From NCBI GenBank assembly GCA_023078555.1, contig CM041198.1, positions 4,850,354 to 4,914,353 of the forward strand: DNA of 64,000 nt, in the 5' to 3' direction. The DNA comes from Ulva prolifera. Lineage: Eukaryota; Chlorophyta; Ulvophyceae; Ulvales; Ulvaceae. The notes beneath the pieces were generated by a model. The model worked only from the letters and a program-made list of their open reading frames with translations. It had not been told where the DNA came from and ran no database searches. A program made the position numbers and the translations under genes. Every line of letters begins with the position of its first letter. Position 1 is the stretch's first letter. Below, in pieces: positions 10,320 through 21,490 of this stretch.

Positions 10320-13300
10320 TCATACCTTCCGGATCAGTGCCACAACCTCTGCTATTGTGGCACTGTCAGGCTCCAGCCCATACGCCGAAACGATCGCCTT
10401 GACGCGTTCCAGGCGCTCGTTATCATCCTCACGCAGACGGGGGTTGCTGAGCATCATTAAGTCGCATGCAACGACAATGAACCGCAATTGAGCAGCTCGC
10501 CCGAAACCTTCACCTTCGGACGTGGAGAAGGTGGCGGCCATTTGAACGGTGGTCTGTTGTGCAGCGGGAGACTCTGCCAGGGTGAGCTGCACCGTGCCAG
10601 CATTGTCCCGCAGGTAGTACAACTGGGACGGTCTCTCCTCTGGATCATCTGTCGCCAGGTCGTCCTCATCTACTGGAATGTCCGCCGAATCCGCAGGCCC
10701 CTGATCCATGTCAGAACTAAAAGCGCCGAACGTATCTTCGTAGTCGAGGTGCATGGTATCTGCCAGGGGTTCGGCGAACTGGGCGATGTCCTCGGCACCG
10801 CCCAGAACGAACCCTACTCCCTCGCCACCATCCGCAGTCGGCTGCGCGGTGGGGAGGGGTTCCTGTGCCCTTGCATGTGGGGGCGCAGAGGTGCCACGGG
10901 GGCCCGCGGTGACAGCCTCGTGGGGAGTCAGCCCCCCCCGACGCAGGCCCACCCCCCGCAGGCGCTGCTGATTCCCCCAGGTGCAGCCCCCCCGCCGCAG
11001 GCCCACCCCCCGCAGGCCCGGCTGATTCCCCCAGGTTCAGCCCCCCCACCGCAGGCCCACCCCCCGCAGGCCCGGCTGATTCCCCCAGGTTCAGCCCCCC
11101 CGCCGCAGGCCGACCCCCCGCAGGCCCGGCTGATTCCCCCAGGTTCAGCCCCCCCGACGCAGGCCCAACCCCCGCAGGCGCTGCTGATTCCCCCAGGTGC
11201 AGCCCCCCCGCCGCAGGCCCACCCCCCGCAGGCACTGCTGATTCCCCCGGGCCCCCCTCCTGCTGAGTTGCGGGTGCCCCTGTCCCAGCGCCGGCTTGTG
11301 CGCCTGTGAGGGTCCCCGGAAGCGCCGCCGCGCCGCCGGACGCTCGGCGGGCGGGGTTCGCCTCGCCACCGGACTCCTGCGTGGCGCTGTCGCCGGTGTT
11401 GGTACCGGCGGCGGCAGTGCCCGCTTTCAGGGGTGCTGGAATGCCGCACTTTCGCAGCAGCAGCAGCGACTTCTCGCGTGATTTTGCTGCCGAGCTCTTC
11501 CCCCTTGCTCGACGCTGGTGGTGGCCTCGGGCACTCGCATCATCGGCACCCCCTGTCCCAGGGGGTGCCTGGGACGCAACCGCAGGGGGCTGCCGGCAGC
11601 CCGCGGGGAGGGTGGCGAGGATGCCATCGGGGATGTCGACGAGCTCCTCCCTGCGAACCATAGCCGATAAGCCCACACCATACAGCGCACGGCGAGTCAC
11701 AGGGCACATGCATGCATGCAATTGATACAAGAGTAGGAGGTGGCCACAGCAGTGTTCGCCAATGACATTACATCCGTGTAGCAGGTTCTGATGCAGACGA
11801 CAGCGAACCGTAGGGCCAGACATCGATGGGGTATGCACCTGTAGCAGGTTGGACTCTGCATCCCTTTGGCGATGGACTGCTTGGCGAGTTCTTCAGCGCC
11901 GGCGTAATCCCAGTCCTTGATACCCGGGAACGTCACTGGCCTCAGGCGAACGGCGGGCGTGGAGACGGGATCGCCCGAACTGCTCGCCGCGGGGACTGTT
12001 TGCGCCACAGCCAAGTGCCGCCAGCTCCTGAGCGCCCAGTTCCAGAGCGTGTGGGGCGGGCACAATGGAATCAGCGCATCAGCCAACCTCTTGACAGGCA
12101 GACCGTACCCCGATTTCACCAAGCCTGCATGCACCGCGGGGTTCAGGCGTTCACACTGACTGCAAAGCGTAGTGTTGACCCACCCGGGGGGATACAACAG
12201 GACACTACAGATCCATATACAGGTGTACATGACAGGCTGGCGACGTACAGCTGTGATTGACCGTGCACACCAGGATGGCGGCAAAGGCGGGATCAAGGAG
12301 ACTGGGCTCCAGCGCCGGGATGTCCTCCCCACCCCGCATTTCTAGGTCAGGCGCCCCAGGGTTGCATGTCATTGCTGTAGCAACGAGGCGCACATACGCA
12401 TGCATAAAGAGGTGGACCCCGCTACTGTCGAAAGCCGCCAGGTCCTGTGTAGACGACCGCAGCCCTGAACATGCTGCCATGATGTGGGAGTAGAATGACT
12501 TGACAGAAAGCCACGCATGACGGAGGGCTCGGGCTACCCTGTCTCCCTGCACGGCCAGAACCAGGAGTGAACGACATGGGGGGTTAGGCCAAGTAGCACC
12601 ACAGTGTCACGCCGCCCAAGGGATGTTTAGAACAGTGGCGACTCCCACCCCTGACCAATCCATCAACGGATGCTCCGCCGCATACGCCAACACCCAGGGG
12701 GCTAGATTGTATAGGGTGGTGACGAATTCGCCGAGAAACTTCATATCCTGCACGATCTGAGGCATGTTACACTCATCGATCACAGGCCTGTGACTGGGCA
12801 GGCTTGAGGTGTAGGAGGAATCAGAGGCCGCCTAGCCACACTCATGCATGCGTGGTGGATAGAATGCACTGCATAGCCAGACAACGCACAAGCATACAGA
12901 CAGCCATGCCTGACCACACCGGAATCATAGAAAATATCAGGAACGCACGAACTGGTCGATGAGGTCCGAGTGCCAGACGTGCATTTCCGCTAGTACCGGC
13001 GCGCCCGAAGTCAGTAGGTACACCACCTGGGAGGGGACCCCATTTGTGTTGGCCAGCAGCGCGTGACACCGGTCCCCAATGTGCCGCGCTATTGACTGAG
13101 AAGGTTCGAGCTTCTTTTCATTGATGCCTTCCAGACTTTCGTAGTGGGCGTTTTCATACAGCACCCACGCCACCAGTGGGTTGAGGCCATCAGGGAGGTT
13201 GGAGGTTGGTCTCTCCTTGCTCCTAGAGGACCCGGCCCCCCCCGCCGCGGGTGTCCGCTTTCCGGCAGTCCACAGTTTGACACGATGCGGGGAGAGGCCA

Positions 13301-14219
13301 GACATGAAAGATGCCCATGCCCACACGACGTGCCGGGGGGTTTGGCAATAGAAAACTGCACCGACACCTCTTATAACGTGCCCCTTCTATCACCTCTGGG
13401 ACACGCCCAAGATCACATGTGTACCTTATGCATGGACGCGGTGGCCTTTGGCACGCCCGCGGTGGACACGGCCTGCATGACTCCCAAAAAAAGGGCAGCA
13501 GACGGGGAGTGAACACACCGTCAGGAGGCGGGGGGTCAGCGGCTTTGCGCTTCTCCCCAACCTTCGCCTGTGGGATATCGAATCGCTCGGCGAGCTCCGG
13601 ATCTCGCTCCTCCGTGACTGTAGTCTTGGGGAATCCTGACTCAGATACGTGGCCCGTGACCTTATGCTGCATAGCTGGATGCACTGAATACTGAACCCAC
13701 TCCATAGTCAGGCTACGCCCCTCCGCAGTAAACAGGCAGTTGCAGTAGAGCGTGGTCAGCAGTTCTACCACCAGCCCACCAGGAGGCACACACCTCCTTC
13801 GTTCCCAGCAGAGGCCTCCACCGCAGGGGTTCCGTGCACCCAGCAGGGGTCCTCCCTTTTCCCTCCCACGAGGACACGAACATATCCTGCTCGTGGAGCC
13901 AGCCGGAGAGCACGAGAAAGGTAGTAACGGCCACTCCCTTGGCCGTTTCCAGCTCACTCCCCCGGCTTACCACCACGTTGTCTCGCAGGACCTCCCCAAG
14001 GCCCCACCACACAGCCACCCCAGGCCCGCTTGCTGGACCGCTATTGGTGCCGACGCGGGCTCGGTCAGTGAAACGCCCGTCTCTAGAAATCAAACTACCC
14101 ACTACTGGGATTCGGCTAGTGCGCATGCGACCGACAAGCAAGTCTCCGCTGCGCGCGGAAGTCAGCCCATGCTGGGTACTTGGCAGTCCTGCGACCACTG
14201 CTGCAAGGCGCGGATCCAT
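10320..14219 (-). CDS. Leftward multi-exon protein of the large transposon, function unknown
   Basis: Splice phases let me chain exons 14219-13794 (start MDPRLAAVVAG), about 13690-13519, 13355-12949, 12747-12649, 12546-12269, 12159-11839 and 11650-10326. Every junction from 13519 down is GT-AG with matching phase and introns of about 100-200 bases. Donors are GTGTGT, GTGCGT, GTGGGA, GTGCAC, GTGCAT and GTATGA. A short extra exon may follow toward the poly-C run. The central part is globular and moderately hydrophobic. Then come a basic stretch (ARGHHQRRARGKSSAAKSRE), six 18-residue Gly/Pro/Ala repeats, an acidic segment and a helical C-terminus. One repeat unit has C8 (10932-10939) where its neighbours have C7, which shifts the frame. 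No known family is recognised. By position it could be the element's DNA-binding accessory protein, as TnpA is in CACTA elements; that is inference. Confidence 0.6.
10928..11255 (-). repeat. 54-base coding tandem repeat (18 residues x about 6)
   Basis: Six copies of a 54-base unit encode GESAxPAGGGPAxGGLxL within the leftward gene. Most units carry a C7 run on the plus strand. The last, at 10932-10939, has C8 and throws the frame. Confidence 0.85.
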
Positions 14220-14460
14220 CGCTAATACGTATGTCAATCTATTACTACCGAAAGCGGTCACTGGTGACGAGATGCGCAGATCTGCAACGGAATTCCAAGT
14301 CACTTCGACAGTATCGAATTGCGATGCCAGGTAAGCTACGACCGCCAGCGATTAACCGTATCAGACACACAATCCTCCATTCGTACATTTCATGCAGCAC
14401 GACGCCCCGATTGCAACGGCACCTGCGCACTCGGGTGGAGCACGATGACAGCACCCCGTC
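14220..14460. promoter_or_regulatory. Upstream region of the leftward transposon gene
   Basis: This lies between the first exon of the leftward gene and the palindrome array. The frame stays open upstream to 14303, so the true start could be a little further out. A promoter here is inferred from position only. Confidence 0.3.
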
Positions 14461-14935
14461 AGAGTGGCCATTCGGCGAATGGCCACTCTGGACCAGCGCA
14501 TGCATTTGCGTCTAGGAGGACGAGCGCACGCCTTACCTGGAGCACGATGGCAGCACCCCGTCAGAGTGGCCATTCGGCGAATGGCCACTCTGGACCAGCG
14601 CATGCATTTGCGTCTAGGAGGACGAGCGCACGCCTTACCTGGAGCACGATGACGTCACCCCGTCAGAGTGGCCATTCGGCGAATGGCCACTCTGGACCAT
14701 CACATGCATTCGTGTCCAGAAGGACGAGCGCACGCCTTACCTGGAGCATGATGACGTAACTCCGCCAGAGTGGCCATTCGCCGAATGGCCACTCTGGACC
14801 ATCACATGCATTCGTGTCCAGGAGGACGAGCGCACGCCTTACCTGGAGCATGATGACGTAACTCCGCCAGAGTGGCCATTCGGCGAATGGCCACTCTGGA
14901 CCACCGCATGCATTCGCATCCAGGAACCTATGTGC
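14433..14935. repeat. 102-base tandem array carrying five palindromes
   Basis: The palindromes begin at 14461, 14563, 14665, 14767 and 14869, an exact 102-base spacing. Arms are at least 13 bases (GAGTGGCCATTCG) around a single centre base, which is G in four copies and C in the fourth. Some copies extend to 16-base arms. Between them is a conserved spacer with GGACGAGCGCACGCCTTACC. This is the pattern expected of subterminal binding sites of a DNA transposon. Confidence 0.92.
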
Positions 14936-15200
14936 ACGCTTTTCCGGCCACCATTCACAGGGCGACGACCAACACTACATGGACTGCTGCCGAGCCTGAA
15001 ATACGGACCAACGCTATCTTGGGCGATGCAGAAAGTCATCGCTATTGTGAGCCTGCCTCCAGCTTCCTGCCGCTACGTCTCCTGCCCAAAGTCGATGTCA
15101 GTTGCCATGAGTATGGGTCCACGTATACCTGCACCGTGTCCAGTCCAGTCGTTTCCAGATACGCGTGTATAGTAATAAAGTAACCAATAGTATCATTCGA
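14936..15200. other. Junction between the two transposons
   Basis: No gene is seen on the plus strand. On the minus strand a frame continues from the second element's transposase (15427 to 15098) and may be its last exon. No terminal inverted repeats could be paired here. Confidence 0.35.
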
Positions 15201-15438
15201 TCCACTGTTAGCGCGGGCTTGGCCTGAAGTGACCTCGTATCATGGCAGCCGGCGCAGACATGCGAAGGCCACTTGCAGCGGTAATGTACGTCCACATTCC
15301 GGCAGATTATACCTGGGTCGGCGGATGATTCGGTGCCAAAGTCCAAGGTCCATCCGACTGCTCGCATCCGATGACGTCGGAGAGGTATCAGAGAGTAAAC
15401 GGACTTTCGGAATCTGGCGGACGACACCCGGATCCGTT

Positions 15439-18400
15439 TCAGAGTGTCGCCATTCTCCTAGTGAGGCAGACTTCAGCCGAAGCCCGTGCAGCGAACCTGG
15501 TGGCGTGACCAGTGATTCTACCTTTGGTTTGCCGAATCATCCGCTCCCCCCAGTCCTCTCGTAGAAAGGCGCCCGGCAGGGTCTCTGTCACCTGCTCTGG
15601 AATATGAGCATAACATCTGTGGACAAGGCAAGTGAGCATTTTGGAGCTTAGGTTCCGCTCCGCATACTCCCCAAATTGGAAAAGTTCTCGCTGTGCAGCG
15701 CGGATCTGGGACGGTGTATGTTGTCCAGGCCTGTAATGCAGAAAATAAAGTGTGAACCTCCTCAAATGCGACCACATCTTCAAAATTCCGGGATGAATCT
15801 CGGCTCTTGCCACATAGAAGCATATCGCTCCAGTGATCTCCACGAATGTGTTGAGCTCTTCAAAAAACCACTTTGATATGGGCACTCCCCTGTAAGCGGA
15901 TGTCAGGACATTGTCGACATGATCATTGTACTTCAGCTCGCTCCGACTTGTGTCACCTACTTGCTCATGCAAGTGAAAACAGTATAAAAGAGGCGGAGCG
16001 TTACTCAAACAACATCGGTGGCCGGCGATTGTAGGCACTTGGATACTCTAGCTTCTCAGCAAAGATGTCCATCTTGATCTGCAATAGAAGGTCCAGAGAA
16101 AACATCTGTCCATCCACAATGTACCCATTGCGGGGATGCCTGATCAACTCCAAAAACGCACGCACCAGAGAGTACAATATCGAGTGTGCCATTGGATCGA
16201 TGAAAGTGAGCTGAAAGCTGCACACATCAGATCGGAGTTGCACGATCAAGCAAGAGCAAGCCTATTTTCGACGCAGAGCATGGAGACAGAGTCCACACTT
16301 GTACGACCGGAGGCCACTGGCCTGGAAGGGATTGATTCCTCGACATCCAATCTTCTTGTGCTCCTCATTAGCACCATTGTACCGTTCCTCCCACCGTTTA
16401 GCACACACTGCATACCCGCTACCATGCTTGACACTCCCGCCACGGATTCAGCAAAGCCTGGCAGTGAACACATGCATCACCAGTATAATTACCAAGCGCG
16501 CCCAGCACAAGTGCTCACATTCAGATCAATCTTGCCAATGGGGGCCCCGATTGTACAACAACACTGGGTCCCTACATACCTCGGCTCATTCGCCGCAGCT
16601 CCTTGGTGTTTGGATTCAGTGCAGGCTGGCCTCCTCCCCGCGCTTCCGCAGGCAATTGCACCTGCTTCTCCCAGGTTCTTGTGATGTACTCTGCAGCATC
16701 ACTCCGGATGCGGTGCTGCTCATCTGTCACACGGAGGCGTCCTAACATCGCGAGGTCAGGTTGTCCATTCTTTCCAAGTTGCACTGAGATCTCAACCGCA
16801 TTAAGACGACTGGCATTCTGCAAGGCAAACCATTGTCGATATAATTAACCGGCAATTGTCTGTGAAAAGCTAACACTATCGACACGATTATATGTTGCAG
16901 TGCCGGGGTATAGATAGAAGGGTACAAGGGTTTCTGGCAACTTACACCGCAACAATTGAACCAATGCTAGAGTCCAAGCACATTCGTTACACCATGTACA
17001 CGAGCACAGGCACACCCACCTTAGGGTCTCGCTGTAGCCGGACTGCCTTACTCTTGCAGGGATCTCCGCCAAAGGCACACCAGCCGATCTGCGTACCATC
17101 TGGTAGCTGACGTGATCCACGGAGGTTGCACTTGTCACATCCGGAACCTCCGGCATGGCCACAAGTGAGAGCCCAGCTTCGTCTGGCTGGTGTGTCAGCA
17201 AATGCAAACACAAAGATGGGAAAGACGGTGCGTTCTCTCTGTCGGTGACTGCCCCAAACAAGGATGGGATCACCCCGTACAACAATGTTACCTGGAGTGT
17301 TTGAGCAGTTGATAATTGAGGGAAACCATGGCCATATGCAGCATTGATGCAGTCCAGAAACATTCACAAGATCAACAACTTAAGTCATGTAGGGGGGACT
17401 CACATTTATCATCTTTCTGCCCTTTGGGCTCGTGATCCTTGAACTGCTTCAGTATGATACCCATGATTTGATACAAATTACTCGGCTCCTTGGAACCGCC
17501 AATGAATGCGAGGGCATAACACGCAAGGTCGGTATTTGCGAGAAAACCGGGCAGGTCTAGACACTTGAGCCCAATCACCGCAGTAGTAGCTCTGCCGTGT
17601 TGATGGAGTTGCACTCCATCGACAAAGACTGCAAACATGAGCGTCAGACAGTCGCCTGCACCTGTCATGACCTCGTCGCCCGGGTCAGCGTCGACTTCGT
17701 CTTCACCTGTTTCAGCAATATGAGAAGGGTGCGAGGGGCCTGGTGTACAGGATGGACCGGATGCAAGTGAGCCTGGTGCTGCATCTGAAGGGGCATTGAG
17801 TTGTGATATGGGTGGCGCTGCCTCAGTGGCCCGTCCTTCAATAGTGTGTCCTTCATCCGATGTAGTTCATGATGCGACTGCATCTTCTCCACATGCGAGA
17901 GTCGAGATGGCATGCCCATGCACTAGGTCAAGGTGCTGGAAGAATGGCGAATGCAACCAAGCCTTGGACCTGGTGCCCGCAAATATCGCAAACATGGGCA
18001 CACCAAATAGATGGCGCACCACGTCGCCAAGCTTGAGGATATATGCACTGCGGCGGGTATCATGTGAGCGGGGCACCATGATGAACTGGCATCCATGACC
18101 GGAATACACACCCAGATGACCACAACAACGTACCTGCGGGCGGGAGTGATCTGCCGCCCCCGCACATGGTGACGGAGGTTCCCTCACAATTGGCATCGCT
18201 CTCCTTGCTTGCGCCAGCGCTCTGTCTCGGGTAATTGCGGCCCATAAACTGTTGGACATTGTCCATTGTCACACATCTCCCAGCCATAATCATCAGGATT
18301 CTGGAGGCCTAAAACCCCTTTGACGATGTGATCTGACCTGAAGCACAGCAACAGCGGATTTATACAGACATGCAGAGAATGCACGATGCTATCAGCAATG

Positions 18401-19563
18401 CAATTTCACGAACCCAATGCAGTCATAGTACGAGTGGGCACGCGCACACCTAGGCATCAGGTTGTCTTCAGCTGGTAAGAAACCACCGGAGGCTAGCATC
18501 CGGCACATTGTGTCAAGAGCTGACAACGTCATCCCCCCTCTGAGTTTCAAAGCGGCCATACAAAAACAAGCCTGCCTAACAGTCACGGCCACTCCGGCAG
18601 CTATAGGCTTATCCGCATTCTGCAAGTACCAACGCACGGTACCCTTTTGTGGTGGGGGTCGCCTATCAAGGCCTTGCTGACCCTGCATAGCATCGATTCG
18701 GTCCTCTAGCTCCGCCCGCAACACTTCCATGCTGACACCTGAATCTGTACGTAGCCCGGACACACGGGCAGCTTGTAGAATGGCATCAACATCAACTCCT
18801 CCTCGCGCACGCCAATCTTCGAATCCAAACTGCACCAGGTCATCTATTTCCTGTAGCCCATACCACCATAAAAATGATGCCGACCAGAAATCAACACAGG
18901 GTGTAAAGGCAATGAACGATCGCTGCAGCCACGAAGAGAATGAGCCGCACTCACTTCCACAGCCACACCACATACACATTCCACAGGGACAAATAGAAAG
19001 GGAAAATAGGTACCCACCGCATACACATCATCTACATCTGCTGCATCCCATGCGGCGTCCGATGTATGGTCACCTTCTGCATTGTCTTCGACTTCCCACG
19101 ACAAAGGATCGTCCTTGTCCCTGTGGTCAGGGATGCCCCGCAGATGTGCCGGCAATTCGGGAAGCTTGGGAACGACCTCTGGTTCATCTTGAGGCTCGTA
19201 TGCATGCTGGGGAGAAACCTGAGCCCGATCGGATGGCCCGGTCTCGGACTGGTGCTCGTTGCACACCACTGAAGCATTGCCTGTCAGCGTGGGCGCTTTG
19301 GCAATTCTGGCTTGTAGTTTTGCCAACAGAACATACGAGCGAGAACATCCGAGTTCGGTAACTACATCTGGAACAGGAAATAGCAGATCTGGTTGGTTGC
19401 GAGTCTCTAGCTCTGCAAGGTAGTGTCGCTCGGAATTGAGATGCCTCTGAAGATGATCATTTCGCTGGAACCAATCGTCGCATTTGTTGCAAAACTTCCA
19501 CCCATGAGCTAATTGGATGAACTTGACAGAGCTGGGGGTCGTCTTCGCTTTCCTCTTGGGCAT
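15439..19563 (-). CDS. TNP2/Transposase_21-type DDE transposase with C2H2 finger
   Basis: Starts MPKRKAKTTPSS, then a C2H2 finger (CNKCDDWF...HLQRHLNSERH) and an acidic linker. Exons inferred by phase: 19563-19018, 18850-18450, 18337 to about 18175, about 18085-17890, about 17700-17404, 17291-17020, 16817-16580, 16407-16299, 16217 to about 16010, about 15893-15439 and perhaps on to 15098. The core shows FVDGVQLH with the first catalytic Asp and GGSKEP at family spacing. It then shows FVFAFADTPARR with the second Asp followed by a His/Cys cluster (GHAGGSGCDKC), FIDPMAHSILYSLV, LEYPSAYNRRPP, and a C-terminal helical block with RPGQHTPSQIRAAQ matching EEGQHTPARITEAQ of the first element. All main motifs survive, and every junction I could test keeps phase, so the gene may be intact. 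The C-terminal end is uncertain. Confidence 0.75.
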
Positions 19564-19773
19564 CTATGTCAGGATCCAGACGAATCCATTCGTCATGTAC
19601 ACGAGAAAATTGCCACTGGGGTGCACGCAACAACCACAACACAAGTAGGTAAGTTGCAAAATGCATTCATTCTTCTCAGTGCACAATGTAAAATTAGTCG
19701 CTGCATATGCCGTGACTAATGGAAGTGTTGAGCGCAAGAAAATGTCGAACCCTCCTACACACCGACGCCACAC

Positions 19774-19815
19774 GATTGCCGACCGTAGTATAATGGCCGA
19801 TTGCCGACCGTAGTA
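19774..19815. repeat. 17-base direct repeat near the start of the second transposon
   Basis: GATTGCCGACCGTAGTA occurs at 19774-19790 and 19799-19815, 25 bases apart, upstream of the leftward transposase start. It is a possible transposase or promoter site. Confidence 0.6.
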
Positions 19816-19829
19816 AGATGAGAGCTTGT

Positions 19830-20590
19830 GATATCACTCACGCTGCTGAGACGTACGAGTAGATTCTTCTTGACCAGACGTAGTTCCGTACGGCCAAGAA
19901 GCAGTGTCAATACTGAATTACGCGCGCGTCGGTTTCTCGGCAACAGTCGACCGCAGCCTCAGCCCGCCGATACCTCGCGCACCCAAGTTCGTTGCGCGCC
20001 TGTCCGGGTGCGCAGCAAGTACTCTGGGTACAGCCTTTGAATCCCCGGGATGCACGGATTAATCCCAAAGCGGTGATGACATGCATGGTGTACATATTAA
20101 CATTGGTAAAAAGCCTCTTAATGTGATTTCGACTGCTCACTCCATGAGTGGGAGGTCGCGCCCACCTGTGACTCGTGCACCCATCAGCGTCGCGCACCCG
20201 AGCGGTACGCAATGGCCACTCTAACACAAGCCATTGCGGCTCTGGAGCCCGCGCAACTATGCAAATCGGGCTTGAGTGAACACAGTACGCATATACACAC
20301 TATGTCAAAGCCTTTAAACACAATTCAGGGGGGAACGCGTAAGTTGGCACATCGCGCACCCTCAAAACGTGCACCCATTAGGTCGCGCACCCAGGTGCGC
20401 CAATAAAGCTGTAGTCTCTGTGTATATCCTTGAACCTTTGCAATAAATCAATTCGTGCCCAGGAAGAATGTTGGCAATGCGCAGTGTCTTGTGGTCCCTC
20501 ATGACCTATGCTATGATGGGACTGCACACATACGCCATCACACGCCTCCCACGATTCCACACATTTTTTTTAAGCTAGAAAAGCAGGAAT
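19830..20590. other. No gene; recurring GCGCACC / GGTGCGC words
   Basis: Short frames only. The words GCGCACC, TGCACCC and GGTGCGC appear repeatedly (about 19978, 20007, 20183, 20356, 20384, 20393). They are seen again inside the neighbouring retroelement. Confidence 0.4.
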
Positions 20591-20599
20591 TTCAAGACA

Positions 20600-20865
20600 T
20601 GCATCACTCCTATGGATTGTACGGTGAGATTGCTACGTCGAGATTGATGTTTAGCATTCATGGAATGCCAACCTGTAGGGCGAGTTTTAAAGGTGTAGGG
20701 CGAGAAGCTTGGGCAAGATTGCTAGGTCGAGATAGCATGGTAGGCATTCAACATGGAGTGCTAGCCTGTAGGGCGAGATTGGAGGGTACAGGGCGAGAAT
20801 CTAGGGCGAGAGTGCTGGGTCGAGAATGCATGTTTAGCATTCAACATGGAATGCAAGACTGTAGG
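20600..20865. repeat. 93-base minisatellite, left block
   Basis: About three units of a ~93-base repeat (spacing 90 and 93 bases) built on 'agcattcaacatgga...tagggcgaga'. It belongs to the same family as the block at 27661-28640. The block stops in mid-unit at 20865, exactly where the tyrosine-recombinase element begins. Confidence 0.88.
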
Positions 20866-21088
20866 CGTAGATTATGTGTAATATAATCGCGATTATGGTG
20901 GGCCATGGAGACAGACGCATGCTGTACCGGCAGTAGGCATGGCAAGAGGTGCTCATGACTGCTGTCGAGAGCAGCTATGAGCTGGTGGCACGCGGAGCAT
21001 ATAGAAGGGAGCTGGCTGGAGCTCTTCACACAAGCGAGGTTTGTTTTGTGCAGCTGATTGCTCTTCTTTGCCTCAATTTGTCGGTCAA
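20866..21088. repeat. Split direct repeat A1
   Basis: Begins CGTAGATTATGTG and contains the perfect palindrome ATAATCGCGATTAT (20883-20896). It matches A2 (26829-27405 without the solo LTR) through 'gcagctgattgctcttctttgcctc'. Confidence 0.85.
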
Positions 21089-21174
21089 GCTTTAGTAAAC
21101 TGATTGCGGGGTCACGGCTGGAGCGTCGTCGTCTGGTCTGAGCAACTGATTTTTTCGACTTCCCCGTGTAAACC

Positions 21175-21490
21175 ATGGCTAGGACTCGGGCAGCTAATGC
21201 AGTTGTTAGAGGGGATAAGGCCAGCGATTCGACGCGACGTGCTGGAGCCAGGAAGGCAAGCCGGGAGTGATCGGGACCCTCAGGTCATGCCCGGGCTGCT
21301 TCACCTCCACAAAGCGACATCGCAGAATCTCAATCAGGTCAAGAGCAGGTGATCATGCCGACGGGGAGGCAGCCTGGTCGTGGCGAGCAGCTACTCGCTG
21401 CAGACGAGTGTGACTTCGACTCGGCCGTCGAAGCGGGAGTTCAGGCTCAGCTTCAGTCACTTCTTGGCTCAAATGATCGCCAAGGTAAGC
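21175..21490 (+). pseudogene. Gag-like N-terminal remnant
   Basis: A frame beginning MARTRAANAVVRGDKASD just inside A1 runs basic then Gln/Ala-rich and is broken by one TGA near 21271. It stays open again to LQSLLGSNDRQ, where a possible splice or deletion point follows. The position directly after the left repeat is where Gag sits in YR retroelements. Assignment rests on position and composition only. Confidence 0.4.

Larger units (their letters stand above)
1..14935. mobile_element. Large TNP2-type (CACTA-like) DNA transposon with four genes
   Basis: The region is bounded on the left by a 29-base palindrome (1-29) and on the right by five copies of the same palindrome in a 102-base array (14461-14897). 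In between are four genes: a leftward small ORF, a rightward zinc-finger DDE transposase of the Transposase_21/TNP2 type, a rightward gene with a Ulp1-like protease domain, and a leftward multi-exon gene. Plant CACTA elements also carry TNP2-type transposases, accessory genes and arrays of subterminal repeats, so the unit fits a complete, very large CACTA relative. The left end may continue beyond the window, since only one palindrome copy is visible there. I could not find the outer terminal inverted repeats or the target duplication, so the exact ends are inferred. Confidence 0.6.
15098..19830 (-). mobile_element. Second TNP2-type DNA transposon, minus strand
   Basis: A complete series of TNP2-type transposase exons reads leftward from 19563. 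A 17-base sequence (GATTGCCGACCGTAGTA) is duplicated just outside the start at 19774 and 19799 and may be a subterminal site. Protein similarity to the first element is clear but distant, so this is an independent family rather than a copy. The ends are not determined. Confidence 0.55.

Noticed and set aside
14319..14759. Plus-strand frame with repeated MAIRRMAT/SGHSANGHSGP peptides
   Set aside because: Translation of the palindrome array. The 102-base period is a multiple of three, so frames stay open by chance.
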